From Nocardioides campestrisoli (GTDB lineage Bacteria; Actinomycetota; Actinomycetes; Propionibacteriales; Nocardioidaceae), in the NCBI RefSeq assembly GCF_013624435.2, contig NZ_CP061768.1, forward strand, positions 3,128,001 through 3,192,000: a stretch of DNA of 64,000 bases. Direction: 5' to 3'. A model generated the notes under the pieces. That model was not told where the DNA came from and searched no databases. It saw nothing but the letters and a program-made list of their open reading frames with translations. Below, piece by piece: positions 1-9,710 of this stretch; positions within the stretch are counted from its first letter, which is position 1; every line of letters begins with the position of its first letter. The position numbers and the translations under genes are program-made.

Positions 1-767
1 CCGGAGACGATGGCGCCGGCGTGGCCCATGGTCTTGCCCTCCGGGGCGGTGAAGCCGGCCACGTAGCCGACGACCGGCTTGGTGACGTGCTCCTTGATGT
101 ATGCCGCGGCCCGCTCCTCGGCGTCGCCGCCGATCTCGCCGATCATCACGATCGCCTTGGTCTCCGGGTCGTTCTCGAAGGCCTCGAGGGCGTCGATGTG
201 CGTGGTGCCGATGATCGGGTCGCCACCGATGCCGATGGCGGTGGTGAAGCCGTAGTCACGCAGCTCGTACATCATCTGGTAGGTCAGCGTGCCCGACTTC
301 GAGACCAGGCCGACCGGACCCTTGCCCGCGATGGTGTGCGGGGTGATGCCGGCCAGCGACTCTCCGGGCGAGATGATGCCGGGGCAGTTGGGGCCGATCA
401 TCCGGGTCTTCTTGCCCTTGAGGTAGGCGAAGACCTCGGCGGTGTCCTGGACCGGGACGCCCTCGGTGATGACCACCAGGAGCGGGATCTCGGCGTCGAT
501 GGCCTCCAGGCACGCAGCCTTGGTGAAGGCCGGCGGGACGAAGGCGACGGACACGTCGGCGCCGGTCTCCTTCATCGCCTCCTCGACGGTGCCGTAGACC
601 GGGAGGGTCTGGCCGTTGAGCTCGACCGTGGTGCCGGCCTTGCGGGCGTTGACGCCGCCCACGATGTTGGCGCCGGACTGGAGCATCAGGTCGGTGTGCT
701 TGGAGCCCATCCCGCCCGTGATGCCCTGGACGATGATGCGCGAGTCCTTGTTGAGGTAGATCGTCAT
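1..767 (-). CDS. sucD: Succinyl-CoA ligase alpha subunit, partial (C-terminus beyond left edge)
   Basis: Catalyses, with the beta subunit, the reversible conversion of succinyl-CoA to succinate with NTP formation in the TCA cycle; cytoplasmic. 255 residues are visible from ATG at 767 ([18 protein letters not shown]). The CoA-binding Rossmann part occupies roughly residues 1-130, and the ligase domain follows. The conserved GHAGAI segment that carries the phosphorylated histidine of this family is visible at about residue 247, just before the edge, so the catalytic His is present. The last 40 or so residues are missing only because the window ends. sucC lies 19 bp upstream in the same direction, so the two form an operon; GGAAG precedes the ATG. 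Confidence 0.97.
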   Translation of the reverse strand, partial: MTIYLNKDSRIIVQGITGGMGSKHTDLMLQSGANIVGGVNARKAGTTVELNGQTLPVYGTVEEAMKETGADVSVAFVPPAFTKAACLEAIDAEIPLLVVITEGVPVQDTAEVFAYLKGKKTRMIGPNCPGIISPGESLAGITPHTIAGKGPVGLVSKSGTLTYQMMYELRDYGFTTAIGIGGDPIIGTTHIDALEAFENDPETKAIVMIGEIGGDAEERAAAYIKEHVTKPVVGYVAGFTAPEGKTMGHAGAIVS

Positions 768-786
768 AGTTCGAGTCTTCCGTTTC

Positions 787-1956
787 TCAGGCGTTCGCCA
801 GCTCGGCGGCCTTGTCGGCCGCGCCGTCCATCGTGTCCACCTGGGTCACGAGCGGGTGGTTCAGCTCGTCCAGGATCGCGCGACCCTGCTCGACGTTGTT
901 GCCGTCGAGACGGACCACCAGCGGCTTGGTGGCGTTGTCGCCGAGGATCTCCAGGGCACCCTTGATGCCGTTGGCGACCTCGTCGCACGCGGTGATGCCA
1001 CCGAAGACGTTGACGAAGACGCTCTTGACCTGGGGGTCGTTGAGGATCACGTCGAGGCCGTTGGCCATCACGGTGGCGTTGGCGCCGCCGCCGATGTCGA
1101 GGAAGTTGGCGGGCTTCACGCCGCCGTGCGCCTCACCGGCGTACGCGACGACGTCGAGGGTCGACATGACCAGACCCGCGCCGTTGCCGATGATGCCGAC
1201 CTGGCCGTCGAGCTTGACGTAGTTGAGACCCAGGTCCTTGGCCTTCGCCTCGAGCGGGTCGGCCTCCTCGCGGATCTCGAACTGCGCGTGCTCGGGGTGC
1301 CGGACCTCCGAGGCGTTGTCGTCGAGCGACACCTTGCCGTCGAGCGCCTCGAGCTTGTCGCCCTCGAGCCGCGCGAGCGGGTTCACCTCGACGAGGGTGG
1401 CGTCCTCCTCGACGTACACCTTCCACAGGGCCTGGACCATCTCGATGGCCTGGTCCCGCAGCTCGGCGGGGAACTTCGCGTCGTCCACGATCGCGGCGGC
1501 CTTCTCCGGGGTCACGCCCTCGAGCGCGTCGATCGGGATCTGGCGAACGGCCTCGGGGTTGGTCTTGGCGACCTCCTCGATCTCCACACCACCCTCGACC
1601 GAGGCGATGCACAGGTGCGACCGGTTGGAGCGGTCGAGCAGGAAGGAGAAGTAGTACTCCTCGACCGGCGGGGTCGCCGGGGTGACCAGGACGCGGTTGA
1701 CCGTCAGCCCCTTGATCTCCATGCCGAGGATGTTCGACGCGTGCTCGAAGGCCTCGTCGGCGGTCTTGGCGAGCTTGACGCCGCCGGCCTTGCCACGGCC
1801 GCCGGCCTTGACCTGGGCCTTGACGACGGTGACGCCGCCCATCTGCTCAGCAGCGGCCTTGGCCTCCTCGGCCGTCTCCACGACGACTCCGAGGGTGGTC
1901 GCGACGCCGTGCTTGGCGAAGAGCTCCTTCGCCTGGTACTCCATCAGGTCTGACAT
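787..1956 (-). CDS. sucC: Succinyl-CoA ligase (ADP-forming) beta subunit
   Basis: Nucleotide-binding subunit of succinyl-CoA synthetase, 389 residues, the usual length. It opens with [18 protein letters not shown], the typical ATP-grasp N-terminus, and contains the glycine-rich grasp segment [10 protein letters not shown] near residue 53 and the conserved VEVNPLA metal-ligand region near residue 208. The C-terminal ligase domain includes GIIGNGAGL and NFLDIGGGA. The start ATG at 1956 is preceded by AAGGACTG on the minus strand. It is the first gene of the sucCD operon and is divergent from the photolyase gene; the roughly 130-bp gap holds a run of seven or eight T residues near 1970 but no convincing promoter consensus. 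Confidence 0.97.
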   Translation of the reverse strand: MSDLMEYQAKELFAKHGVATTLGVVVETAEEAKAAAEQMGGVTVVKAQVKAGGRGKAGGVKLAKTADEAFEHASNILGMEIKGLTVNRVLVTPATPPVEEYYFSFLLDRSNRSHLCIASVEGGVEIEEVAKTNPEAVRQIPIDALEGVTPEKAAAIVDDAKFPAELRDQAIEMVQALWKVYVEEDATLVEVNPLARLEGDKLEALDGKVSLDDNASEVRHPEHAQFEIREEADPLEAKAKDLGLNYVKLDGQVGIIGNGAGLVMSTLDVVAYAGEAHGGVKPANFLDIGGGANATVMANGLDVILNDPQVKSVFVNVFGGITACDEVANGIKGALEILGDNATKPLVVRLDGNNVEQGRAILDELNHPLVTQVDTMDGAADKAAELANA

Positions 1957-2091
1957 TCACCCAGTCCTTTTTTTCTCATTGACAGTCCGGGGATTCCTCA
2001 GGGCACCCTAGACCCGGTCGGAGCCGTTCCCGCAGTCCGGGTCCCGCGGTGGACCAGCCCCCGCGCCCTACCCGGACGTAGCGTGAGTTCC

Positions 2092-3453
2092 ATGACCTCG
2101 GTGGTGTGGTTCCGGCGCGACCTGCGGACCCGCGACCACCCCGCGCTGCTCGCCTCGCTGGCGGAGGCCGCCACGGTCCCGGTCTTCGTCGTCGACCCCC
2201 GTCTGTGGCACCGCGCCTCCCCGGTACGCCGCTCCTGGCTCGCCCTCACCCTGCGCGCCCTGGACGAGCGTCTGGAGGGCCGGCTGACCGTGCGGACCGG
2301 GGACCCGGTCGAGGTCCTGCCCCGGCTGGCCCGCGAGGTGGAGGCGCGCACGGTCCACGTCTCGGCCGAGACCACCCCGTACGGCGCTGCCCGCGACGTC
2401 GCGGTGGCCGCGGCGCTGGCGGAGCAGGGGACGCGGTGGCGCGACACCGGCTCGCCGTACGCCGTGGGCCCGGGCCGGGTGCGCAACAAGGCCGGCGACC
2501 CCTACCGCGTCTTCACCCCGTGGGCGCGGGCCTGGCGGGAGACGGGCTGGGCGGCGCCGGCGGCGACCCCGCGCTCCCCCGACCTGGTCCGTGCGGACTC
2601 CGACGCCGAGGCCGTCGGGGTGCTGAGCGCAGCCGTCGAGGAGGCGCCCGAGGGACTGCCCTCCCCCGGCGAGGAGGGGGCGTGGCGCCGATGGCGGCAC
2701 TTCCGCGACCAGCTGCTGGCGCGCTACGACGACGACCGGGACCGCCCCGACCGGGACGGGACGTCCCGCCTCTCGCCCTGGCTGAGCCTGGGCGTGCTGC
2801 ACCCCCGGTCCCTGCTCGCCGACCTCCCGGCCGACGCGAGCCCCTCGGTGGAGCGGTTCGTCACCGAGCTCGGCTGGCGCGAGTTCTATGCCGACGTCCT
2901 GCACCACGCTCCCGGCTCCGCCTGGTCCGACCTGCGCCCCACGCTGGCGGGCATGGCCTACAGCACCGAGGAGGACGCCGTCGAGGCCTGGCGCACCGGC
3001 ACCACGGGCTACCCCTTCGTCGACGCCGGGATGCGACAGATGCTGGCGCAGGGGTGGATGCACAACCGGTTGCGGATGGTCACGGCCAGCTTCCTGTGCA
3101 AGGACCTGCACGTGTGGTGGCCGCTGGGGGCCAGGCACTTCCTCCAGCACCTGGTCGACGCCGACCTGGCCTCCAACAACCACGGGTGGCAGTGGGTGGC
3201 GGGCTCCGGCACCGACGCCTCCCCCTACTTCCGGGTCTTCAACCCGGTGCAGCAGGGGCTGCGCTTCGACCCTCAGGGCGACTACGTACGCCGCTGGGTG
3301 CCCGAGCTCGCGCACCTGGCGGGGGCCGCCGCGCACGAGCCGTGGCGCCACCCGCAGGGCTACGAGCGCGACTATCCCGCGCGGATCGTGGACCACACCG
3401 AGGAGCGCCGCGAAGCGCTGCGCCGGTACGAGCAGACCACGCGCGAGCGCTGA
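2092..3453 (+). CDS. phr: Cryptochrome/photolyase family deoxyribodipyrimidine photolyase
   Basis: Light-driven repair of cyclobutane pyrimidine dimers; soluble flavoprotein. From ATG 2092 it is 453 residues, normal for class I CPD photolyases. The N-terminal alpha/beta antenna domain begins with TSVVWFRRDLRTRDHPAL. The FAD domain is complete: WMHNRLRMVTASFLCKDL and then SNNHGWQWVAGSGTDASPYF (the run that binds FAD and carries the Trp chain), ending with FNPVQQG. A GTG nine bases upstream (2083) is in frame, but the ATG places VVWFRRD in the position usual for the family. It is monocistronic and divergent from sucC. Confidence 0.94.
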   Translation: MTSVVWFRRDLRTRDHPALLASLAEAATVPVFVVDPRLWHRASPVRRSWLALTLRALDERLEGRLTVRTGDPVEVLPRLAREVEARTVHVSAETTPYGAARDVAVAAALAEQGTRWRDTGSPYAVGPGRVRNKAGDPYRVFTPWARAWRETGWAAPAATPRSPDLVRADSDAEAVGVLSAAVEEAPEGLPSPGEEGAWRRWRHFRDQLLARYDDDRDRPDRDGTSRLSPWLSLGVLHPRSLLADLPADASPSVERFVTELGWREFYADVLHHAPGSAWSDLRPTLAGMAYSTEEDAVEAWRTGTTGYPFVDAGMRQMLAQGWMHNRLRMVTASFLCKDLHVWWPLGARHFLQHLVDADLASNNHGWQWVAGSGTDASPYFRVFNPVQQGLRFDPQGDYVRRWVPELAHLAGAAAHEPWRHPQGYERDYPARIVDHTEERREALRRYEQTTRER

Positions 3454-3653
3454 GGTGACCCCATCAGTCACACCCGCCGCAGGACTCCCAGCCCGCACGC
3501 CGAACCTGGTCCTGTGGACCCCGTGCGATGCGCACAACGATGAACATTGCTGGTTGCGTTCAATTACGCCCGGGTAGCACTATCCAGTACAGTCAGCCGA
3601 GTTATTCGGACTGATGCACGTCTGTACCCCCACTTTTCGCGAGGTAAACCTTT

Positions 3654-4838
3654 ATGGGAAACCACCGAGCCGAGCGCGGCGGTCGTCGTGCGACCTCGGA
3701 GGTTCGCGCACCGCGCAAGCCCCTCCTCACCCGTCAGAGCACCGTGCGCAGCCCGGAGAGGCCCGCGGCTGCCGTGGCGGCCCCCGTCGCCGCACCGGCC
3801 GTCGCGCCCACCGTCACGGCGGCCCCCACCAGGGCAGCCGCCCCTGCGAGCAGCCGTCCCGGCAAGCGCGCCGCCCGTCCTGAGCCCAAGCGTGCGCGGA
3901 CCACCCGCACCCTGGCGCCCGCCCGCACCGCTCCCGCCCGCGTCTCCCGCGCCGCGGTCGAGCAGACCCCCACCATCGCCTCGCACGCCGCCGCCCCGTC
4001 CGGCCCGGTCCGGGTGGCCACCTCGTCCACCGAGATCCTCTCGCCCGCCACCGGCAAGCGCCGCGCCGTCCGCACCTCCAGCGGCACGCGCTCCGCCCTG
4101 CTCAAGCGTCTTCCCTCCGCGCCGATCCTGGCGGGAGTCGCGGCCCTGGCCGTCTCCACCGGCGGCGCGGTGACCGTAGCCGGCCCGACGATCGCCGACT
4201 CCACGCACAGCGCGAGCTCCGAGCTCTCCGCCGCGAGCACGATCTCCGGCGCCGGCGCCGGCAGCGAGATCCTCGCCGAGCGCACCGAGGTCGTCAGCCG
4301 CGACTCCAACCGGGTCGAGGCGCAGAAGGCCACGGAGGCCAAGCTGGTCGCCCAGGCCGAGAAGGCCGCGGCGCAGCGCTCCAAGACCCTCGAGACCATC
4401 ACCGTGCAGGCCGAGCGGCAGGCCGACAAGATCGAGGCCAACCTGTGGGTCATGCCGGTGGAGGGCTACCGCCTCTCGGCCACCTACGGCTCGGTCAGCG
4501 GTCTGTGGGCCTCCAGCCACACCGGCCTCGACTTCGCGGCCCCCGCGGGCACCCCGCTGCGCGCGGTCGCCAACGGCACCATCACCGAGGTCGGCTACGA
4601 CGGCTCGTACGGCAACAAGACCGTGCTCACCCTCGAGGACGGCACCGAGATCTGGTACTGCCACCAGACGAGCATGCACGTCAGCGTCGGCGACCAGGTC
4701 GTGGGCGGCGAGACCATCGGAACCGTCGGCAGCACCGGCAACTCCACGGGCCCGCACCTCCACCTGGAGGTCCGCCCCGGCGGCGGCGACCACGTCAACC
4801 CGTACTCGGCGCTGCTCGAGCACGGCCTCCAGCCCTGA
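3654..4838 (+). CDS. M23 family metallopeptidase (LytM-type peptidoglycan endopeptidase)
   Basis: Probable cell-wall endopeptidase or amidase activator, 394 residues. The first 150 residues are Ala/Pro/Arg-rich and low complexity, then one hydrophobic segment (about 152-178, APILAGVAALAV onward) anchors it, so the long basic N-terminus is predicted cytoplasmic. A short coiled-coil-like Ala/Glu/Lys stretch (about 200-255) leads to the peptidase domain. Zinc ligands are seen as HTGLDFA (about 289) and HLHLEV (about 368), plus the CHQTSMH segment. GAGGT lies 7-8 nt before the ATG. The 200-bp upstream gap is noticeably AT-richer than its surroundings and may hold a promoter; I looked for a c-di-AMP riboswitch there and found no match. 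Confidence 0.9.
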   Translation: MGNHRAERGGRRATSEVRAPRKPLLTRQSTVRSPERPAAAVAAPVAAPAVAPTVTAAPTRAAAPASSRPGKRAARPEPKRARTTRTLAPARTAPARVSRAAVEQTPTIASHAAAPSGPVRVATSSTEILSPATGKRRAVRTSSGTRSALLKRLPSAPILAGVAALAVSTGGAVTVAGPTIADSTHSASSELSAASTISGAGAGSEILAERTEVVSRDSNRVEAQKATEAKLVAQAEKAAAQRSKTLETITVQAERQADKIEANLWVMPVEGYRLSATYGSVSGLWASSHTGLDFAAPAGTPLRAVANGTITEVGYDGSYGNKTVLTLEDGTEIWYCHQTSMHVSVGDQVVGGETIGTVGSTGNSTGPHLHLEVRPGGGDHVNPYSALLEHGLQP

Positions 4839-4875
4839 TCCAGCGGCGCTGATCCAGGAGCCCTGAGGCCGGCCC

Positions 4876-7311
4876 TCAGAGCTTCTCGACCGGGGCGTAG
4901 CGCAGCAGCAGGCGCTTGACGCCCTCGGACCCGAAGTCGATCGACGCCACCGACTTCTCCCCTGCGCCGTCGAGCGAGACCACGGTGCCGAGTCCGAACG
5001 AGTCGTGCACGACCCGGTCCCCGGGCGACAGCGAGGGGATCTCCCGGGTCCGCTTCGACTTGGCGGCGGCGTCGGCGCGCAGGGCGGCCGAGGAGAAGTT
5101 GCGTCGCCCGGCCTCGGTCGGCGAGCCCATCCGCGCGGGCGAGCCCGACGTCAGGTCGGGTCGGCTCCAGCGCGTCTGCGCGGCCTCGGTACGCCGCCAG
5201 TCGACGAGGTCGACCGGAAGCTCGTCGAGGAAGCGCGAGGCGGGGTTGTGCGAGGGCGCGCCCCAGGCGGAGCGGACGACCGCCCGGGAGATGTAGAGCC
5301 GCTCGCGGGCCCGGGTGATCCCCACGTAGGCGAGCCGGCGCTCCTCCTCCAGCTCGACCTGGTCGCCCAGGGAGCGCATGTGCGGGAAGACGCCGTCCTC
5401 CATCCCGGTGAGGAAGACCACCGGGAACTCCAGACCCTTGGCCGTGTGCAGGGTCATCAGCGTGACGACGCCCTGGTCCTCCTCCGAGGGGTCGGGGATC
5501 TGGTCGCTGTCGGCGACCAGGGCGACCCGCTCGAGGAAGTCGGGCAGGCCGGGGGCCACCGTCCCCGCGTCGACGTCGGAGGGGTCGGCCGAGGGACCGG
5601 CGACCGGGTCCTCGGAGAACTCCCGCGCCACGGCCACGAGCTCGGCGAGGTTCTCCACCCGGGTCCCGTCCTGCGGGTCGTCGGAGGCCTCCAGCTCGGC
5701 CAGGTAGCCGCTGCGCTCGAGCACCGTCTCCAGCACCACGTCGGCCCGCTCCCCCGCGGCCACCATCGACATGAGCTCCTCGACCATCTCCACGAACGGC
5801 GTGATGCTCCGCAGGGAGCGGGTCGCCAGACCAGGAGCCTGGTCGGCCCGGGTCAGCGCCTGCCAGAAGGTGAGTCCGTCGCGCTGGGCGAGCGCGGCGA
5901 TGCAGGCCTCCGCCCGGTCCCCGATGCCGCGCTTGGGGGTGTTGAGGATCCGTCGCAGGGAGATCTCGTCGTCGGGGTTGACCAGCATCCGCAGGTAGGC
6001 CAGCGCGTCGCGGACCTCCTTGCGCTCGTAGAACCGGACGCCGCCCACGACCTTGTAGGGCTGGCCGGTTCGGATGAAGACCTCCTCGAACACCCGGGAC
6101 TGCGCGTTGGTGCGGTAGAAGACCGCCACGTCCGCGGGCCGCTGACCGGCGTCGACCAGCCGGTCGATCTCGTCGGAGACGAACCGGGCCTCGTCGTGCT
6201 CGTCGTCGGCCACGTACCCCACGATCCGCTCCCCGTCGCCGGCATCGGTCCACAGCCGCTTGGGCTTGCGGCCCTTGTTGTGGCCGATCACCGCGTTCGC
6301 GGTGGCCAGGATCGTCTGGGTCGAGCGGTAGTTCTGCTCCAGCAGGATCGAGCTGGCGTCGGGGAAGTCCTGCTCGAAGTCGAGGATGTTGCGGATGTTG
6401 GCGCCACGGAAGGCGTAGATCGACTGGTCGGCGTCGCCGACCACCATCAGCTCGGCCGGCTCCACCCGCTCGGCGGCGGGGGCGCTGCCTATCTCCTCCG
6501 GGTCGTGCGCGCACAGCTGGTGGATCAGCGCGTACTGCGCGTGGTTGGTGTCCTGGTACTCGTCGACGAGCACGTGCCGGAACCGGCGTCGGTAGGTCTC
6601 GCGCACCTCCGGGAACGCCTGGAACAGGTGGACGGTGAGCATGATGATGTCGTCGAAGTCCAGCGCGTTCGCCTCGCGCAGGCGCCGCTGGTAGACCTTG
6701 TACGCCGAGGCGTACGCCTCCTCGAACCCGTTCTTGGTCTCCTTGGCCGCGTCCTCGGCGTCGCGCAGCTCGTTCTTCTGGTCGGAGATCCAGTTCAGCA
6801 CCGCGCCCGGCTGGTAGCGCTTCGGGTCCAGCTCGAGGTCGCGCAGCACGAGGGTGATCAGCCGCTTGGAGTCGGCCGCGTCGTAGATGGAGAAGCCCGA
6901 CTTGTAGCCGAGCCGGTCGATCTCCTTGCGCAGGATCCGCACGCAGGCGGAGTGGAAGGTCGAGACCCACATGATCCGCGCACGCCGGCCGACCAGCTCC
7001 TCGACCCGCTCCTTCATCTCCGCGGCGGCCTTGTTGGTGAAGGTGATCGCGAGGATCGAGCCCGGGTGGGCCTGTCGCTGCGCGACCAGCCAGGCGATCC
7101 GGCGGGTCAGCACCCGGGTCTTGCCCGAGCCGGCCCCGGCCACCACCAGCAGCGGCGCACCAGCGTGCACCACGGCCTTGCGCTGCGGCTCGTTGAGCCC
7201 GTCCAGCAGCTGTTCGGCGGTGGGACCGCCACTCCCCCCGGACCCGCTCGGGGCGGGGCGTTCGGGGCGGGACAGGTGCTCGAGGCCAGGAAGGGTGAAG
7301 GGGTTGCTCAT
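4876..7311 (-). CDS. pcrA: UvrD/PcrA-type superfamily 1 DNA helicase
   Basis: ATP-dependent 3'-5' helicase for nucleotide excision repair and removal of replication-blocking complexes. 811 residues from ATG 7311 (MSNPFTLPGLEHLSRPE), close to mycobacterial UvrD1. All SF1 motifs are visible: Walker A AGAGSGKT (about 60), TFTNKAA, motif II VDEYQDT, motif III GDADQSIYAFRGA, motif IV EQNYRST, and TLHTAKGLEFPVV with VGITRARE near the C-terminal third. The last 50 residues (GDRVVHDSFGLGTV) form the Tudor-like fold known to bind RNA polymerase in PcrA. The reading frame stays open far upstream into the UspA region, but the family N-terminus and length fix the start here. Confidence 0.96.
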   Translation of the reverse strand: MSNPFTLPGLEHLSRPERPAPSGSGGSGGPTAEQLLDGLNEPQRKAVVHAGAPLLVVAGAGSGKTRVLTRRIAWLVAQRQAHPGSILAITFTNKAAAEMKERVEELVGRRARIMWVSTFHSACVRILRKEIDRLGYKSGFSIYDAADSKRLITLVLRDLELDPKRYQPGAVLNWISDQKNELRDAEDAAKETKNGFEEAYASAYKVYQRRLREANALDFDDIIMLTVHLFQAFPEVRETYRRRFRHVLVDEYQDTNHAQYALIHQLCAHDPEEIGSAPAAERVEPAELMVVGDADQSIYAFRGANIRNILDFEQDFPDASSILLEQNYRSTQTILATANAVIGHNKGRKPKRLWTDAGDGERIVGYVADDEHDEARFVSDEIDRLVDAGQRPADVAVFYRTNAQSRVFEEVFIRTGQPYKVVGGVRFYERKEVRDALAYLRMLVNPDDEISLRRILNTPKRGIGDRAEACIAALAQRDGLTFWQALTRADQAPGLATRSLRSITPFVEMVEELMSMVAAGERADVVLETVLERSGYLAELEASDDPQDGTRVENLAELVAVAREFSEDPVAGPSADPSDVDAGTVAPGLPDFLERVALVADSDQIPDPSEEDQGVVTLMTLHTAKGLEFPVVFLTGMEDGVFPHMRSLGDQVELEEERRLAYVGITRARERLYISRAVVRSAWGAPSHNPASRFLDELPVDLVDWRRTEAAQTRWSRPDLTSGSPARMGSPTEAGRRNFSSAALRADAAAKSKRTREIPSLSPGDRVVHDSFGLGTVVSLDGAGEKSVASIDFGSEGVKRLLLRYAPVEKL

Positions 7312-7349
7312 CTCGGTGCCAACCCTACGCGGCGGCACCGACGCCGGCC

Positions 7350-7703
7350 TCAGGCGTGCGCGGTGCTCCAGAAGACCGCGACGCCGATGTTGACCAGGGT
7401 CAGCGCCAGCAGGCCGTAGTACAGCCCGTTGGGGATGGACGGCTTGCGCATGTTGGCCATCACCAGCACCAGCAGGACCAGCGCGATCGCGAACTTGACC
7501 GCGATCTTGACGTGGTCGGGCTCGCCGACCGACTCCAGCACCCCGACGAGCAGGATGCCGGTGACGAAGGCGGTGCCGATGCCGTCGCGCATCAGGCTGT
7601 TGACCTGCTTCTCCCCCGACCTCGCCTGGACCAGCAGCCCGCCCAGCAGCGCGGCGTAGCCCAGGATGTGCAGGAACAGCAGGATCAGGCGCAGGGTGTC
7701 CAT
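7350..7703 (-). CDS. Small integral membrane protein of unknown function
   Basis: 117 residues with four predicted membrane helices (about 4-24, 42-58, 67-85 and 95-115) joined by very short loops, beginning MDTLRLILLFLHILGYAALL. There are no catalytic-looking motifs; a conserved-looking loop RSGEKQVNSLMRDG lies after helix 1. It sits 38 bp upstream of pcrA in the same direction and downstream of the uspA gene, so it may be transcribed with pcrA. I do not recognise the family; compact four-helix proteins of this type are common and uncharacterised in Actinobacteria. Confidence 0.72.
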   Translation of the reverse strand: MDTLRLILLFLHILGYAALLGGLLVQARSGEKQVNSLMRDGIGTAFVTGILLVGVLESVGEPDHVKIAVKFAIALVLLVLVMANMRKPSIPNGLYYGLLALTLVNIGVAVFWSTAHA

Positions 7704-7778
7704 GCGCGGAGACTACCGGGCGGTACGCAGCCCCGGACCTCCGGGTTGAGGCGGCGGAGCCGCCGCCGACCCGGCGCG

Positions 7779-8252
7779 TCAGCCCTTGCGGACGGCCCGG
7801 CGGGCACGCGGCGCCGGGCGGACCACCAGCACCGGGCACGGGGCGTACTGCTGCACCCGCTGGGCCGTGCTGCCCAGCAGCACGGTGTCGCTCAGTCCGC
7901 GGCTGCCGCTGGCGACGACGACCAGGCCGGCGTCCTGCTTCTTGGCTACCTTGAGGATCTCGGTGGCCGGGGAGCCGCTGCGGATCCGGCGCTGCACCTT
8001 CGGCCCCCACCCGTCGAAGACGGCGGCGACCGTGGCGACCGCGTGCTCGGCCTGCGCCCGGAAGCCGGAGCTCAGCACGTCGTCCTTCTCCTCGCCCACC
8101 GGCAGGTCGTCGGCGAACGGGACGGCCGCCAGCGGGCGGATCACCGCGACCACGGTGATCGTGCCGATCTTCGCCGGGTCCGCGAAGGACTTCAGGTGGC
8201 GGGCCGCAGCCAGTGACTGCTTCGACCCATCGGTCGCGACGACGACGTCCAT
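7779..8252 (-). CDS. Universal stress protein (UspA family)
   Basis: 157-residue single-domain Usp protein starting MDVVVATDGSKQSLAAARHL. The C-terminal nucleotide-binding signature G-x2-G-x9-G-S is seen as GSRGLSDTVLLGSTAQRV, followed by CPVLVVRP, which places it with ATP-binding Usp members. The ATG at 8252 is one base after the stop of the amino-acid permease gene, so its translation is probably coupled to the permease. APC permeases in Actinobacteria are often paired with a Usp domain or protein, suggesting the stress protein modulates transport; that role is inference from context only. Confidence 0.93.
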   Translation of the reverse strand: MDVVVATDGSKQSLAAARHLKSFADPAKIGTITVVAVIRPLAAVPFADDLPVGEEKDDVLSSGFRAQAEHAVATVAAVFDGWGPKVQRRIRSGSPATEILKVAKKQDAGLVVVASGSRGLSDTVLLGSTAQRVQQYAPCPVLVVRPAPRARRAVRKG

Positions 8253-8253
8253 G

Positions 8254-9657
8254 TCAGGCTGCCTTTCTCCGGCTGACCACATACTGCACCACGAAGAGCA
8301 CGAAGCCCACCGCCACCAGTCCGCCGCACCACAGCAGCGACGAGGGGTCGTCCCAGACCACGTAGCCGAGCAGCACCACGTTGCCGACCAGCCCGACGGC
8401 GAGCAGCCAGCGCGGGGCGTGGAAGGTGTGCTCGTGCTCGTCGGAGCCGGTCAGCTTGAACGCGGCGACGATCACCAGGGCGTAGATGAAGAGCAGGAAG
8501 ACCACGGTGACGGTGGCGAGCCGGGCGACCAGGTCGAGCCCGCCGTCGGTCGCCTCGGTCACCCAGGTGCCGATCACCAGCAGCAGCACGAGGACCACCG
8601 CGCTGAACACCAGGCCCACCCAGGGGCTGCGCCGGCCCTCGTGGATCCGGGCGAAGACCCGCGGCACGACGTTCTCCCGCGCCATCCCGTAGAGGATCCT
8701 CGGCTGGGTGACCACCGCGACGAGGGTGGTGTTGGTGATCGCCACGCAGGCGATGATCGTGAACAGCACGGTCAGGAAGCCGAGCGGGACCGGGACCAGG
8801 TCGGCCTTGACCACCTCGAGCAGCGCGGCGTCGGAGTCGGTCAGCGTGGAGACCTCGACGGTGATCGCGGCGGCGATCGAGACCAGCACGTAGATCACCC
8901 CGGCGGCCACCATGCCGCCGATCAGCGCCCGTGGGAACGCCTTCTCCGGCTCGACGGTCTCCTCCGCGACGTTGACGGCGTTCTCGAAGCCGGTCATGGA
9001 GAAGAATGCCAGCGCCACACCGGCGATGATCGCGAAGATGGCGTTGTCGCCGTCGCGGGTGTCGAACTGGGTCAGCACCCCGAAGTCGGCCTCGCCCTGG
9101 GCGGCGTACCAGATCCCGATGCCGACGATGATCACCAGGCCGGCGATCTCCACGAAGGTCATCACCATGTTGGCCACCACCGACTCGGTGATGCCGAGGA
9201 AGTTGATCACGGTGAGCAGCAGCAGGAAGACCAGCGCGACCACCAGCGTGGGCGGGAACGCCCAGAGCTCCCCGAAGTACTGGGCGAAGCCGGTGGCCAG
9301 CGAGCCGGCGGCCGCGAAGCTCGCGGCGAGGAAGCTGACGGTGACCAGGAAGGTCAGGGCACGGTTGCCGAACGCCTGGTTGACGTAGAGCGCCGCCCCC
9401 GCCGCCCGCGGGTACTTGGTCGCGAGCTCGGCGTAGGCCAGGCCGGTGATCGCGGCGACCGAGACGCCCACCGCGAAGGCGATCCAGAAGGCCCCGCCGA
9501 CCACGCCGGCCACCGAGCCGATCAGGACGTAGACGCCCGAGCCGAGCACGTCGCCCAGGACGTAGAAGAACAGCAGACGGCCGGTGATCGAGCGCTTGAG
9601 CTCGGAGTCCTCGGAGGCGTCGGGGGTGCTCGCCCCTGCCACGGATGTGTCGTTCAC
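8254..9657 (-). CDS. APC superfamily amino-acid permease
   Basis: Cytoplasmic-membrane amino acid or polyamine transporter, 467 residues, with about 12 to 13 hydrophobic helices. The first helix region reads GDVLGSGVYVLIGSVAGVVGG, matching the substrate-binding unwound helix (G-S-G type) of the APC fold. Helix 6 region FFSMTGFENAVNVAEETV has the FxGFE motif typical of cationic or broad-specificity APC carriers. The start is GTG 9657 with GAGAG upstream. It is the first gene of a two-gene unit with uspA (1-nt gap). The substrate cannot be read from sequence. Confidence 0.93.
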   Translation of the reverse strand: MNDTSVAGASTPDASEDSELKRSITGRLLFFYVLGDVLGSGVYVLIGSVAGVVGGAFWIAFAVGVSVAAITGLAYAELATKYPRAAGAALYVNQAFGNRALTFLVTVSFLAASFAAAGSLATGFAQYFGELWAFPPTLVVALVFLLLLTVINFLGITESVVANMVMTFVEIAGLVIIVGIGIWYAAQGEADFGVLTQFDTRDGDNAIFAIIAGVALAFFSMTGFENAVNVAEETVEPEKAFPRALIGGMVAAGVIYVLVSIAAAITVEVSTLTDSDAALLEVVKADLVPVPLGFLTVLFTIIACVAITNTTLVAVVTQPRILYGMARENVVPRVFARIHEGRRSPWVGLVFSAVVLVLLLVIGTWVTEATDGGLDLVARLATVTVVFLLFIYALVIVAAFKLTGSDEHEHTFHAPRWLLAVGLVGNVVLLGYVVWDDPSSLLWCGGLVAVGFVLFVVQYVVSRRKAA

Positions 9658-9710
9658 CCGCTCTCTTTGCCCGAACGGTTCTCGCGCGAAACCTCAGGCG
9701 CGGCGCCCGG

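Noticed and set aside
3454..3653. Possible c-di-AMP riboswitch or other leader RNA before the M23 peptidase
   Set aside because: Wall hydrolases often carry one in Actinobacteria, but the conserved blocks of that riboswitch are not present in these 200 bases.
4876..8010. A 1044-codon open frame joining the helicase with sequence across the small membrane protein and UspA genes
   Set aside because: The part before ATG 7311 is the shadow of minus-strand genes in another frame; its composition is Arg/Gly/Pro-rich and the helicase N-terminus is normal from 7311.
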